Part shown: piece after piece, positions 8,714 through 17,743 of the stretch
Position numbering within the stretch: the stretch's first letter is position 1
Layout of the letters: every line of letters starts with the position of its first letter
Assembly: GCA_022827685.1 (NCBI GenBank)
Contig: JAJEIH010000078.1
Location: 38,028 to 102,027, forward strand
DNA: 64,000 bases
Direction: 5' to 3'
DNA from: Alphaproteobacteria bacterium
GTDB taxonomy: Bacteria; Pseudomonadota; Alphaproteobacteria; Bin95
The notes under the pieces: model-generated
The model's input: the letters and a program-made list of their open reading frames with translations, nothing else
Databases searched by the model: none
What the model was told of the DNA's origin: nothing
Program-made: the position numbers and the translations under genes

Positions 8714-10314
8714 CGGTTCTCGGCTGCGGCGGCTCTGCCGGCGTCCCGGTCGCGAGCGGCGACTGGGGCGCCTGCGACCCCGATGACCCGCGAAACCGGC
8801 GCAGGCGGCCGTCAATCCTGATCGAGGCGGACGGCGCGCGCATCGTCGTCGATACCGGGCCGGATTTCCGCGAGCAATGGCTTTCTGTAGGCGGCGGGCG
8901 GCTCGACGCCGTCATCTACACGCATGCCCATGCCGACCATATTCACGGCATCGACGACCTGAAATCCCTCTGCACCGAGCGCGGCGGTCCCATCGATGTT
9001 TACGGACGGGCGGAAGTGCTGGAGCGGATCCGGCAGAGGTTCCCCTATGCCTTTGCCGGTCCCGTCGATGGGCCGATCTACTTCCGGCCTGCCGTCAATC
9101 CGCATCCCTTCGAAGACCGCTTCGAGATTTCAGGCATCGAGTTCCGGGCCTTCGAGCAGCAGCACGGGCAGGGACGGTCCACAGGGCTCAGGATCGGGGA
9201 CTTCGCCTACAGCACCGATGTCTCGGCCCTCGACGACGCCGCATTCGAGGCGCTCGAGAGAATCGATACCTGGATCGTCGGCGCGGGGCATGCGGACTTC
9301 CCGAGCGGCAACCACGCCTTCCTGCCGGTCGTTCTGGAGTGGGTGGAGCGCCTCGGGCCGCAGCGTGTCGTGCTGACGCACCTCAATCATTTCATGGATT
9401 ACCGCACGATTGCCGGCGAACTTCCGGAGGGGGTCGAACCCGGCATCGACGGCATGACCTTCGACGTCCTTCCTAATTCGCCCGCTCTGATTTCCCATAA
9501 TATACATTATGCGATAACAGGATCGCAACCCGTTGATTCCCTTCTGGAAATCATGGCCACCCTGCGGGCGCCCTCTATCGGCTGTCCGTGGGATATCGAG
9601 CAGAACTTCGAGACCATCGCGCCATACACGGTCGAGGAAGCCTATGAAGTTGCCGAGGCCATTCGTTCCGGGGACCTCGACGCGCTGCGCGACGAACTGG
9701 GCGATCTGCTCTTCCAGGTCGTCTTCCATGCAAGGATGGCCGAGGAGCGCGGCGCGTTCGCCTTCGGCGATGTCGTCAATGCGGTGTCCGCCAAGATGGT
9801 GGCCCGCCATCCCCATGTATTCGGCGGCGCAACGGTCGCCGATGCCGATGCGCAGACCGCCAATTGGGAGGCGCAGAAGGAACGCGAGCGCCAGCGCAAG
9901 GCCAACGATGCCGGCGCGCCGCGTTCGAGCGCGCTGGACGATGTGCCACTGGCCCTGCCGGCGCTGATGCGCGCGGAGAAGCTGCAGCGCCGGGCGGCGC
10001 GGATCGGCTTCGACTGGCCGAACGCCGAACCGATCTTTGACAAGGTGCGCGAAGAACTCGACGAAATCGGGGCGCCGGACGCCGATGTTCCGGCCGAACT
10101 CGGCGACCTGCTCTTTTCCGCCGTCAATCTCGCGCGTAAGCTCGGCGCCCAGCCGGAAACGGTGCTGCGGGACGCCAACGCCCGGTTTGAAAGGCGGTTT
10201 CGCCGGGTCGAAGCCCTCGCGCGCAGGGAAGGCACGGCGCTGCCGGAGGCGCCGCTCGCGGAATTGGACCGCTTGTGGGACCTCGCAAAACGGGAAGAAA
10301 AGGATGCAGGCTGA
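8704..10314 (+). CDS. mazG: In-frame fusion: MBL-fold phosphodiesterase-like protein + nucleoside triphosphate pyrophosphohydrolase MazG
   Basis: One uninterrupted frame of 536 codons joins two proteins that are normally separate. Residues 1-257 are a metallo-beta-lactamase-fold hydrolase (GCGGSAGVP start, metal motif THAHADH, late LTHLNHF), resembling PhnP-like phosphodiesterases. Residues from about 282 are MazG, which hydrolyses NTPs to NMP and PPi: GCPWDIEQNF, then an EExxE-type helix and two tandem MazG repeats. The joining stretch (about 9476-9545) is conspicuously AT-rich, like an intergenic spacer that happens to be open in this frame, with stops in both other frames. The start is TTG at 8704, inside the TatD gene. 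MazG alone could begin at ATG 9553, but that removes conserved residues. A lost stop, a real fusion and a sequencing indel are all possible. Confidence 0.85.
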   Translation: MRITVLGCGGSAGVPVASGDWGACDPDDPRNRRRRPSILIEADGARIVVDTGPDFREQWLSVGGGRLDAVIYTHAHADHIHGIDDLKSLCTERGGPIDVYGRAEVLERIRQRFPYAFAGPVDGPIYFRPAVNPHPFEDRFEISGIEFRAFEQQHGQGRSTGLRIGDFAYSTDVSALDDAAFEALERIDTWIVGAGHADFPSGNHAFLPVVLEWVERLGPQRVVLTHLNHFMDYRTIAGELPEGVEPGIDGMTFDVLPNSPALISHNIHYAITGSQPVDSLLEIMATLRAPSIGCPWDIEQNFETIAPYTVEEAYEVAEAIRSGDLDALRDELGDLLFQVVFHARMAEERGAFAFGDVVNAVSAKMVARHPHVFGGATVADADAQTANWEAQKERERQRKANDAGAPRSSALDDVPLALPALMRAEKLQRRAARIGFDWPNAEPIFDKVREELDEIGAPDADVPAELGDLLFSAVNLARKLGAQPETVLRDANARFERRFRRVEALARREGTALPEAPLAELDRLWDLAKREEKDAG

Positions 10315-11452
10315 GCTTCAACAGGAACTCTCCCGCAGGCTGTTCGCCCATCTCGATGCGGGAACGACCGATGTCTGGCCGGAGGTCGTTCGCCAGCCGG
10401 TCAGCGCCTATACCTGCCCCGAGCGGGCCGAACGGGAAAACCGAGAGCTGTTCCGGAGGCGCCCGCTTTTTGTCGGGCTCTCGGGGTTGTTGCCGAATCC
10501 GGGCGACTGGATCACCAGCGATGAGACCGGCATACCGCTGCTGATCGTCCGCGGCCGCGACGGGGGACTCAGGGCGTTCGCGAATGTCTGCCGCCACCGC
10601 GGGGCGCGGCTCGTCGATGGCCGCGGCTGTGGCGCGGCCTCCTTCTCCTGCCCTTACCACGGCTGGACCTACGACCTTGAAGGCCGGCTGATCGGCCTGC
10701 CCGACGAACGCAATTTCCCGGGCGTCGAACGGGACGGCCATCGGCTGGCGCCGGTGCCGGTGGCGGAGAAGCACGGCATGGTCTTCGTGCAGGCTACGCC
10801 GGGCGAGCCCTTCGACATCGATGCGCTGCTCGAAGGCATGGCGGCGGAACTTGCGCCCTACCGGCTCGAGGGCTGGACGCCCTACTCCAGCCGGCGCTTC
10901 GACTTCTCCATGAACTGGAAGATCGCCGTCGATACCTTCCTGGAGCCCTACCACTTCCCTTTCCTGCACAAGAACACCGTCGGCCCGATTTTTATCGGCA
11001 ATCTCTGCCTTTACGACGGTTTCGGGCCGCATCTTCGCGAAGTGCTGCCGCGCCACGGCCTCCGCGAGATGCGCGGGAAGGCGCCGGAGGACTGGGACCT
11101 CGTGGACAACTCGGCGCTCGTTTACGTGTTCTTCCCGAACACCGCCTTCATCGTCCAGAAGGACCATATGGAGGTCTGGCGCTGCTTCCCGAAAACAGGC
11201 GGCGGCCCCGGCGAAACCACCGTGTTTTTCGACTTCTACATCCCGGAGCCGGTGCGGGGCGAAAAGGCGCGCATCCACTGGGACAAGAATGTCGATCTTG
11301 CGGTGCGCACCGTGATCGAGGAGGACTTCCCGACCGGCGAGACGATCCAGGCGGGCTTCGCCGCCGGGGTGAATGTACATGTCACCATCGGCCGGAACGA
11401 GCCGGCCGTCGCGCATTTCGAAACGACCACGAACCGCTACGCCGCGGCCTGA
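10304..11452 (+). CDS. Rieske non-heme iron oxygenase, alpha subunit
   Basis: A 382-residue aromatic ring-hydroxylating dioxygenase-type large subunit. The Rieske [2Fe-2S] ligands are in CRHRGARL and, about 18 residues on, CPYHGWTYD. The mononuclear iron site follows as EPYHFPFLH in the catalytic domain. No beta subunit, ferredoxin or reductase gene is adjacent, so it may be an alpha-only (alpha3) oxygenase relying on electron carriers encoded elsewhere. The ATG is 9 bp inside the MazG stop region. The 3' end overlaps the convergent scaffold gene by 16 bp. The substrate is unknown. Confidence 0.9.
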   Translation: MQAELQQELSRRLFAHLDAGTTDVWPEVVRQPVSAYTCPERAERENRELFRRRPLFVGLSGLLPNPGDWITSDETGIPLLIVRGRDGGLRAFANVCRHRGARLVDGRGCGAASFSCPYHGWTYDLEGRLIGLPDERNFPGVERDGHRLAPVPVAEKHGMVFVQATPGEPFDIDALLEGMAAELAPYRLEGWTPYSSRRFDFSMNWKIAVDTFLEPYHFPFLHKNTVGPIFIGNLCLYDGFGPHLREVLPRHGLREMRGKAPEDWDLVDNSALVYVFFPNTAFIVQKDHMEVWRCFPKTGGGPGETTVFFDFYIPEPVRGEKARIHWDKNVDLAVRTVIEEDFPTGETIQAGFAAGVNVHVTIGRNEPAVAHFETTTNRYAAA

Positions 11453-11877
11453 AGCGCCTCCAGCGTCGTCTCGAAAGGCAGCAATACCGCGCCGTGGCGC
11501 GCCGTAACCTCACGCACGGGCTCAAGGCGTTCGAATGCGCTCCACACGCCGCTCGGCGCCGCCCCGCCCTTCAGGAACGCTTCGACCTGGGCGCGCCCTT
11601 CCTCGACCTCCCGGGCGCTGCGCCCGGGCGCCGTTTCCGCGAACAGCGCCGCCGACGCCTGGCCGAAGGCGCAGGCCTGGATGCGCTGCCCATAGTCGGC
11701 AATCCGGCCGTCCCGGACCGCAACCTCGACCGTCATCACGCTGCCGCAAAGCCGGCTGGTGCGCGTCGCCGCCCCGTCCGCATCGGCCAGCTGCCCCACG
11801 CGGGAAATGCCTCCGGCGAGGCGAAGGATGTCGCGCGTGTAAAGCTTGAAGAGGGCGTCCGTCATGGCAGAGGCCAT
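11437..11877 (-). CDS. NifU_N-like iron-sulfur cluster assembly scaffold protein
   Basis: A small protein of about 146 residues (142 if started at the second ATG, 11865) resembling the SufU/IscU fold. Two of the three cluster-ligand cysteines are recognisable (SRLCGS and QACAFGQAS). The third position near the C-terminus is occupied by His (TARHGAVLLPF), as in a variant group seen in Alphaproteobacteria. It would hold transient Fe-S clusters or serve a related role. Neither start has a good ribosome-binding site. It lies downstream of the peptide-binding protein gene, separated by a hairpin (11886-11918). Confidence 0.75.
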   Translation of the reverse strand: MASAMTDALFKLYTRDILRLAGGISRVGQLADADGAATRTSRLCGSVMTVEVAVRDGRIADYGQRIQACAFGQASAALFAETAPGRSAREVEEGRAQVEAFLKGGAAPSGVWSAFERLEPVREVTARHGAVLLPFETTLEALQAAA

Positions 11878-11885
11878 CTGGGCCC

Positions 11886-11918
11886 GGGGAGGGCCGGCGG
11901 CAAGGCCCTGCCCTCCCC
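11886..11918 (-). terminator. Possible terminator hairpin after the peptide-binding protein gene
   Basis: A perfect 9-bp inverted repeat (GGGGAGGGC at 11886-11894, GCCCTCCCC at 11910-11918) with a 15-nt loop lies immediately downstream of the minus-strand binding-protein gene. There is no U-tract after it on that strand, so it may attenuate transcription or stabilise the mRNA rather than act as a classical intrinsic terminator. Confidence 0.4.
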
Positions 11919-11927
11919 CGCCGGCGT

Positions 11928-13502
11928 CTACTTCTTCGTGACGTAGTAGAGCATGAACTGGTTGTCGGCGCGCTGGGCGAGCTCGACGGAATCGCTCTTG
12001 CCCCATGCCAGTCCCTGCTGGTGCAACGGAATCGTTCCGACTTCCGAAGCGGCGATTTCATAGGCCTTCGCGATCATGGCGTTACGTTCCGCCTCGTCGG
12101 TCGAGACCTTGATCCTGTCCGTCAGCGCATCGACTTCCTTGTTGCAGTAGCCGCCGACATTGAACTTGCCGCGCCCGGTTTCCTCCCGGCAATTCAGGAG
12201 GTTGTAGAGCACGTTCCAGCTGTCGAACGAACCCGGCGTCCAGCCGAGCAGGAAGAAGCTGGTGTCGTAGTTCGGCCCCAGGATCTTCTTGAAGAACAGC
12301 GCCTTCGGCTCGGCCACCAGATTAACCTTGATGCCGACCTTGGCGAGCATCGAGGAAATCGCAATGCAGATCTGCTCGTCGTTCACATAGCGGTTGTTCG
12401 GGCAGTTCATGCCGACCTCGAATCCCTCCGCGTAACCGGCTTCCGCCAAAAGCGATTTCGCCTTGTCCGGATCATGGGCAAGGCGCCCGATGCCGGGGGC
12501 GTGCGGGAAGAGCTTCGGCGAGATCATCAGCGCCGAGGGGTCGGACAGGCGGCGCATGACCTTCTTGCGGATCGCGTCGATATTGATCGCGTGATAGAAG
12601 GCCTGCCGTACCCGCACATCCTTGAACGGATTGGCGCCCTTGACGCTCGAATAGAGAAGCTCGTCGCGGGCGATGTCGAGGCCGAGGAAGATCGTGCGCA
12701 GTTCGGGGCCGATCAGCACCGAGGTGCCGTCATTGCCGTCCACGCGCTTGATGTCCTGCACCGGCACGGGATAGGCCATGTCGATCTCGCCGGAGAGCAG
12801 GGCTGCGACGCGCGTGGCGTCGGAGCCGATCGGCTTGAACACGACGCGGGTCAGGTTGTGCTTCGGCGTGTCCCACCAGCCCTCATGCGGCTCCAGCACT
12901 GTCTCCACATCGGTCTCGCGCTTCACGACCCTGAAGGGTCCGGTGCCGTTGGCGTTGAAGGCGGCGAAATTGTCGGTGCCTTCGGCAAGCGAGGTCGGCG
13001 AGGCGGCGTTGTTCGCTTCCGCCCACTCCTTGTCCATGATGTACCAGGTCGCCCATTCCGAGTGCAGGATCGGGTTGGGGCCGTCGGTCACGAAATCGAC
13101 CGTGTAGTCATCGACCTTCTCGACCTTGACGCTCTTGGCGATGCGGGTCGTCAGGTCGGAGCCCTCGGCCCGCACGCGGTCGGCGGAAAAGACCACGTCG
13201 TCGGCGTTGAAGGGGTTGCCGTTATGGAAGACGACGCCCTGCCGCAGGTGGAAACGCCACCGGTTCGGCTCGACGATTTCCCAGCGTTCCGCGAGCGCGG
13301 GCTCGATCTGGAGGTCGGGGCCCCGGCGTATCAGCCCTTCATAGACATTGCCGAGCAGGCCGAGCGTGAAGGTTTCGTTCAGCACATAGGGGTCGAGCGC
13401 CTGCGCGTCGCCCTGGAACGACCAGGTGAAGGTCTTGGCCCCGGCGGGCATCGCCATGGCCATCGTCGCGGCAAGCGCCGCAGCAGCAGTTCGGAGTCGC
13501 AT
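11928..13502 (-). CDS. ABC transporter substrate-binding protein, peptide/nickel (DppA/OppA, SBP_bac_5) family
   Basis: A 524-residue periplasmic binding protein with a clear signal peptide (residues 1-22, ending PAGA). Family signatures include LDPYVLNETFT-LGLLGNVYEGL near the N-terminus, an LRQGVVFHNGNPFNADDVVFS block, and a VRQAFYHAINIDAI segment. It should deliver peptides or similar ligands to an inner-membrane ABC permease. No DppB/DppC permease genes are adjacent: upstream on the same strand are a BrnT/BrnA pair and then one ATPase (14142-15107). The transporter set is therefore incomplete here. Confidence 0.9.
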   Translation of the reverse strand: MRLRTAAAALAATMAMAMPAGAKTFTWSFQGDAQALDPYVLNETFTLGLLGNVYEGLIRRGPDLQIEPALAERWEIVEPNRWRFHLRQGVVFHNGNPFNADDVVFSADRVRAEGSDLTTRIAKSVKVEKVDDYTVDFVTDGPNPILHSEWATWYIMDKEWAEANNAASPTSLAEGTDNFAAFNANGTGPFRVVKRETDVETVLEPHEGWWDTPKHNLTRVVFKPIGSDATRVAALLSGEIDMAYPVPVQDIKRVDGNDGTSVLIGPELRTIFLGLDIARDELLYSSVKGANPFKDVRVRQAFYHAINIDAIRKKVMRRLSDPSALMISPKLFPHAPGIGRLAHDPDKAKSLLAEAGYAEGFEVGMNCPNNRYVNDEQICIAISSMLAKVGIKVNLVAEPKALFFKKILGPNYDTSFFLLGWTPGSFDSWNVLYNLLNCREETGRGKFNVGGYCNKEVDALTDRIKVSTDEAERNAMIAKAYEIAASEVGTIPLHQQGLAWGKSDSVELAQRADNQFMLYYVTKK

Positions 13503-13597
13503 CCTTGGAGCCTCTCGGGATGGTTTGCGGGCGGGAACCTAGCCCGGAATTCCGCCCATTGTCATGGATTCCGCGCCGCTCCCGAATTATTGCCGCG

Positions 13598-13852
13598 TCA
13601 GGCCGTGGAATTTGCAATCCACTCCCGCAGCGCCCGGTCGATCCGGGTCTGCCAGCCGCTTCCTCCCGCCTTGAAGTGGTCGATCACATCCTGCGACAAG
13701 CGGATGGTAGTCGAGACTTTCGGCTTCGCGGCAGGGGGGCGTCCCCGCCTGACCCTTGCCGTGGCGAACTTTTCCGGCCACCTGCCTCTCGACAGGTCAG
13801 GCGCGGTGTCAGGGTCGAAGTCTCGGACCGTAGAGTCGTCGTTCCCGTTCAT
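13598..13852 (-). CDS. brnA: BrnA-type antitoxin
   Basis: An 84-residue protein with a ribbon-helix-helix C-terminus (KVSTTIRLSQDVIDHFKA then GWQTRIDRALREWI) typical of BrnA antitoxins, which bind BrnT and repress their shared promoter. The N-terminal half is charged and probably disordered. It overlaps the end of brnT by 44 bp and lies downstream of it, the usual toxin-first order for this type II system. Confidence 0.87.
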   Translation of the reverse strand: MNGNDDSTVRDFDPDTAPDLSRGRWPEKFATARVRRGRPPAAKPKVSTTIRLSQDVIDHFKAGGSGWQTRIDRALREWIANSTA

Positions 13853-14084
13853 TGGCCTTCCTCATGCTGATAATCCGCTGCGCATTCGGCCGCGATGTCC
13901 AGACAAGAACCACGATCTCACCATCGAGAAAACCGATGGTGAGAAAGCGATCCTCGCCGTAATCCTGCCGGTCGTCCCTGACAGTCAAGCTCTCGCCCGC
14001 GAACACATCGCCGGCACGGGCCATATCCAGTCCTCGGGCTTCGAAAGTGGCCGTCCTTTTTGCCTCGTCGAACTCGATTTTCAT
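13809..14084 (-). CDS. brnT: BrnT-type ribonuclease toxin
   Basis: A 91-residue BrnT/DUF497-like toxin: N-terminal IEFDEAKRTATFEARGLD, a central EDRFLTIGFLDGEIVVLVWT sheet, and the diagnostic RIISMRKANERERRLYG helix. BrnT is a RelE-like RNase that inhibits translation until bound by BrnA. The pair is inserted between an ATPase gene and a binding-protein gene of the same transporter type. Start is the ATG at 14084, just after an AT-rich stretch unlike its surroundings. Confidence 0.88.
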   Translation of the reverse strand: MKIEFDEAKRTATFEARGLDMARAGDVFAGESLTVRDDRQDYGEDRFLTIGFLDGEIVVLVWTSRPNAQRIISMRKANERERRLYGPRLRP

Positions 14085-14087
14085 TTT

Positions 14088-14099
14088 ATGTTACTACAT
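14088..14099. promoter_or_regulatory. Small inverted repeat just upstream of brnT, possible BrnA operator
   Basis: ATGT-TACT-ACAT lies 4 bp before the brnT start in an AT-rich pocket. BrnTA operons are known to be autoregulated by the BrnA ribbon-helix-helix domain, so a short palindrome here is a plausible operator. The repeat is only 4 bp per arm, so it could be chance. Confidence 0.3.
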
Positions 14100-14141
14100 C
14101 AAATGCAGCCGGGGAATTGTGCGCGAAAACGCACGGACCTC

Positions 14142-15107
14142 TCACCCGCCGTCGTAAAGCCAGCATGCGGCGCGGCTGGAGCCGGCTGTCGCCATCAGCT
14201 CCGGGCGCTGGCTGCGGCAGCGCGGGAAGACCTTCGGGCAGCGGGGTCCGAAGGCGCAGCCGGGCGGAATTTCGGTGAGGCGCGGCATGGCGCCCTCGAT
14301 CTGGACCAGCCGGTCGCGCCGCTCCGCCATGGTCGGGATCGAGCCCATCAACCCCTCGGTATAGGGGTGGCGCGGGGCCTGGATGACATCGCGCACGGAA
14401 CCGATCTCGGCGATCCGCCCGGCATACATCACCGCCACCCGGTCGGCCGTCTCCGCGATCACGCCCATATCGTGCGTCACCAGCATGACCGCCGTGCCGT
14501 GCTCGCGGCAGAGACGCTTCAGCAGCGCGATGATCTGCGCCTGGATCGACACGTCGAGGGCCGTTGTCGGCTCGTCGGCGATCAGCAGGCGCGGATTGGC
14601 CGCAAGCGCGAGCGCAATCACCACCCGCTGGCGCATGCCGCCCGAAAACTCGTGCGGATAGCTGTCGATACGACGCTCGGGAGCCGGGATGCCGACTTCC
14701 GAAAGCAGCTCCAGCGCCCGGGACCGCGCCGCGCGCTCGCCGAGGTCGAGATGGGTGGAGATGGTTTCCACAAGCTGCCGGCCGATGGTGTAGAGCGGGT
14801 TGAGGCTGGTCAGCGGGTCCTGGAAGACGGCGCCGATCTGCTTGCCGCGAATACGGCGCATCGCCTCCGGTGCAAGATTGTCGATGCGCCGGCCGTCGAG
14901 GCGGACGCGCCCCGCCGCGACGCGCCCCGGCGGCTCCAGAAGGCCGATGATCGACATGCCGGTGAGAGACTTGCCCGCGCCCGACTCGCCGACCACCCCC
15001 AGCACCTCGCCCTCCTCTATCGCAAAGGAGATGCCGTCCACCGCGACCAGCACGCCGCGCCTGGTCGGGAATTCGACCCGCAGGTCCTCGACCTCAAGCA
15101 GAGGCAT
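14142..15107 (-). CDS. ABC transporter ATP-binding protein, DppD/OppD family
   Basis: A 321-residue ATPase: Walker A GESGAGKS near residue 40, signature [11 protein letters not shown], Walker [13 protein letters not shown], and a His switch (VTHDMG). The C-terminal oligopeptide-ABC extension with conserved cysteines ([15 protein letters not shown]) may hold an Fe-S cluster, as in other OppD/DppD proteins. It would energise a di/oligopeptide importer, but its permeases and the partner DppF ATPase are absent from the window. It is divergent from the acyl-CoA ligase gene (start 15181). Confidence 0.92.
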   Translation of the reverse strand: MPLLEVEDLRVEFPTRRGVLVAVDGISFAIEEGEVLGVVGESGAGKSLTGMSIIGLLEPPGRVAAGRVRLDGRRIDNLAPEAMRRIRGKQIGAVFQDPLTSLNPLYTIGRQLVETISTHLDLGERAARSRALELLSEVGIPAPERRIDSYPHEFSGGMRQRVVIALALAANPRLLIADEPTTALDVSIQAQIIALLKRLCREHGTAVMLVTHDMGVIAETADRVAVMYAGRIAEIGSVRDVIQAPRHPYTEGLMGSIPTMAERRDRLVQIEGAMPRLTEIPPGCAFGPRCPKVFPRCRSQRPELMATAGSSRAACWLYDGG

Positions 15108-15180
15108 CGCATCGCTCCCGTTCGCCGCCGGCTGCCGCTATAAATACGCGCGGCGCAAGTCTTCGGGAGGAATAACACCG

Positions 15181-16812
15181 ATGCTCGGACTGATCATGGA
15201 CCGGCCGATGCTGATCTCGTCCCTGATCGATTTCGCCGCCGAATATCACGGCGGGACGGAGATCGTGACCCACAATGTCGAGGGGGGCCTGCACCGCTAC
15301 AGCTATGCCGACGCCCAGGCCGAGTCCAAGCGGCTCGCTAATGCGCTCGCAGAGCTCGGCATCGGCTTCGGCGACACGGTCGGCACGCTGGCATGGAACA
15401 CGAGGCGGCATTTCGAGATCTACTATGCGGTGTCGGGCATCGGCGCGATATGCCACACCATAAACCCGCGCCTCTATGTCGAGCAGCTTGCCTATATCGT
15501 CAACCATGCCGGCGACCGCGTCCTCTTCGTCGAGCCCGGATTCGTCCCGCTGCTGGAGAGCTTTGCGGCCGAGATCGCCGATACCGTGCAGACGGTTGTC
15601 GTGCTTTGCGACGAGGCGAGCCTGCCCGAGAGCGAGCATTTCAGCCTCCTCTCCTACGATACGCTGGTCGCCGCGCAAGACCCGGTGTTTTCCTGGCCGA
15701 GCTTCGACGAGCGCACGGCCTCCTCGCTCTGCTACACCTCCGGCACGACCGGGAACCCCAAAGGGGTCCTTTACAGCCATCGCGGCAACATCCTGCACAG
15801 CTATGCCTCTGTCGCGCCGGACTGCATGAATCTCTCGGCCCGCGCCACGGTCATGCCGGTGGTCCCGATGTTCCACGCCAATGCCTGGGGCATTCCCTAT
15901 GCGGCGACCATGGCCGGCTCGAAGCTGGTGCTGCCGGGGCCGCATCTCGACGGCGAAAACCTCCAGGCGCTGATTACCGGCGAAGGCGTGACCATGACGG
16001 CGGCCGTGCCGACCATCTGGCTGATGCTGCTCGACTATCTCAAGCGCTCCGGAAAGGACGTGCGCCCGCTTGCCGATGTCGTGATCGGCGGCTCGGCCGT
16101 CCCCCGCTCGATGATCGAGATCTTCAAGCGCGACTATGGCTCCATCGTCCGCCATGCCTGGGGCATGACCGAGATGTCCCCGCTCGGCACGGTCAACACG
16201 CCGCTCGCAAAGCATGACGGCATGGAGGAAGAGGCGTGGCTCGACCTCTCCGAGAAGCAGGGCCGGCCGATCTTCGGCGTGGACATGCGCATCGTGGACG
16301 ACGGCGGCGCGGAACTGCCGCGCGACGGCACCGCCTTCGGCGACCTGCAGGTGAGGGGATACTGGATCGCGAGCGCCTATCACAGGCAGGACGAATCGGA
16401 CGCCCATACCGCCGATGGCTGGTTCTCCACCGGCGACGTCGCGACCCTGGACGGCGACGGCTACATGCGCATCACCGACCGGACCAAGGATGTCATCAAG
16501 TCGGGCGGCGAGTGGATCAGCTCCATCGACCTGGAAAATATCGCCGTGGACCATCCCAGCGTGGTCGAGGCGGCCGTCATCGCCGTCGCTCATCCGCACT
16601 GGGACGAGCGGCCGCTACTCATTGCCGTCAGGGAAGAAGGCGCGGAACTGGACAAGTCCGATCTGCTCGACTGGTATGACGGCAAGATCGCGCGCTGGTG
16701 GAAGCCGGACGATGTCGTGTTCGTGGACGAACTCCCGCACACGGCTACCGGCAAGCTGCTGAAGACCAAGCTGCGCGACGACTTCAAGGACTACGCCCTG
16801 CCGACCGCGTGA
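15181..16812 (+). CDS. Acyl-CoA synthetase (AMP-forming), medium/long-chain fatty acid-CoA ligase type
   Basis: A 543-residue member of the ANL superfamily. The AMP-binding P-loop is [12 protein letters not shown], the A5 region reads [11 protein letters not shown], and the hinge/A8 region is [30 protein letters not shown] (positions about 16420-16520). The catalytic lysine is in [10 protein letters not shown] near the C-terminus. It activates a carboxylic acid as acyl-AMP and then acyl-CoA. The ATG at 15181 follows GGGAGGAA by about 9 nt. It is flanked by transport genes on the opposite strand; the acid it activates is not evident. Confidence 0.92.
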   Translation: MLGLIMDRPMLISSLIDFAAEYHGGTEIVTHNVEGGLHRYSYADAQAESKRLANALAELGIGFGDTVGTLAWNTRRHFEIYYAVSGIGAICHTINPRLYVEQLAYIVNHAGDRVLFVEPGFVPLLESFAAEIADTVQTVVVLCDEASLPESEHFSLLSYDTLVAAQDPVFSWPSFDERTASSLCYTSGTTGNPKGVLYSHRGNILHSYASVAPDCMNLSARATVMPVVPMFHANAWGIPYAATMAGSKLVLPGPHLDGENLQALITGEGVTMTAAVPTIWLMLLDYLKRSGKDVRPLADVVIGGSAVPRSMIEIFKRDYGSIVRHAWGMTEMSPLGTVNTPLAKHDGMEEEAWLDLSEKQGRPIFGVDMRIVDDGGAELPRDGTAFGDLQVRGYWIASAYHRQDESDAHTADGWFSTGDVATLDGDGYMRITDRTKDVIKSGGEWISSIDLENIAVDHPSVVEAAVIAVAHPHWDERPLLIAVREEGAELDKSDLLDWYDGKIARWWKPDDVVFVDELPHTATGKLLKTKLRDDFKDYALPTA

Positions 16813-16837
16813 GGAGCCGGCGGCGCCCTGCCCCTGC

Positions 16838-17743
16838 TCAGCGGCCCTCCCGGGCGCGTTCGGCGTGTGAGTTGTCCACGCAGGCTTCGAAGGGGATGTC
16901 GCGGGTGATGAAGCCGCCGGAGATGAGCGCGCCCTTGAGGCGCACGAAACCTTCGAGCGGCAGCACCGGGTTGCGGCCCCAGACGCCATTCGCCTTGTAG
17001 CGGGCGAGCGCGCCGGCGAGGCGGGCGGGAGCGAGCGTCGGGAAATAGCCGTGCAGCCGCTCGGCCAGCGCGTCGGCGTCGTGCCCGTGCAGCCAGTCGA
17101 GCGCCTCCATCACCCCGCCCGCCATGGCGGCGAGCGCATCGCCATTGGCCTCGGCGAAGCGCCGGGAGGTGTAGAGCGTCGTGTAGGAGGTCGGCCCCCG
17201 CGAGGCGGCGGCGTACCAGACATGGCCGGCGCCCTCATGCAGCAACTCTTCCACGAACGGCTCGAAGACCTGGACCGCGTCCACCCTGCCCGCGCGCAGC
17301 GCCTCGGCATTCTCCGCCATGCTGCGGTCGGGCGCGCGGTTCAGCCCGCCCGGGTCGAAGCCGGCGCGGCGGATGTCGTCCTGCAGGCAGAGCCAGGGCG
17401 TCGGCACTTCCGAAACCCGGGCGAAGCGCGCGTCCATGAGGTCGGCGAAGCGAAAGTCCGGCCCGGGCTCCCGCCCGACCACATAGAACGGGTCGCGTGT
17501 GACCGCCTCCGCAAACGCCACTACCGCCCCGTCCCCGTGCTGCTGCTGATACTGCATCATGCGCATCGGGCCGCCCCAGACGACATCGGCGCCGCTGCCG
17601 AACAGGCTCGAAGCTGCGTTGTCGGGGCTGTCGGGCCGGCCGAATTCGACTTCCAGCCCCCGCTTGCCGTAAGCGTCCAGTTCCAGAGCCAGGTAGAAGG
17701 GTGCGTAGAAGACCGCCCGAAGCGACTCGAACAGCCTCACCAT
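16838..17743 (-). CDS. NMT1/THI5-like (SsuA/TauA-type) substrate-binding protein
   Basis: A 301-residue periplasmic-binding-fold protein of the NMT1/SsuA class: the opening SLRAVFYAPFYLALELDAY and ADVVWGGPMRMM match the ligand-cleft region of this family. No signal peptide is visible, which is unusual for a transporter-binding protein; it might be a cytosolic enzyme of the THI5 type or lack its leader. No ABC permease or ATPase is beside it. Its ATG overlaps the SDR stop by 7 bp, so it is translationally coupled to the SDR/PhyH genes upstream on the minus strand. Confidence 0.72.
   Translation of the reverse strand: MVRLFESLRAVFYAPFYLALELDAYGKRGLEVEFGRPDSPDNAASSLFGSGADVVWGGPMRMMQYQQQHGDGAVVAFAEAVTRDPFYVVGREPGPDFRFADLMDARFARVSEVPTPWLCLQDDIRRAGFDPGGLNRAPDRSMAENAEALRAGRVDAVQVFEPFVEELLHEGAGHVWYAAASRGPTSYTTLYTSRRFAEANGDALAAMAGGVMEALDWLHGHDADALAERLHGYFPTLAPARLAGALARYKANGVWGRNPVLPLEGFVRLKGALISGGFITRDIPFEACVDNSHAERAREGR

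Noticed and set aside
12021..15143. A 1040-codon plus-strand open frame
   Set aside because: Shadow of three minus-strand genes (binding protein, BrnT/BrnA, ATPase). High GC keeps antisense frames open.
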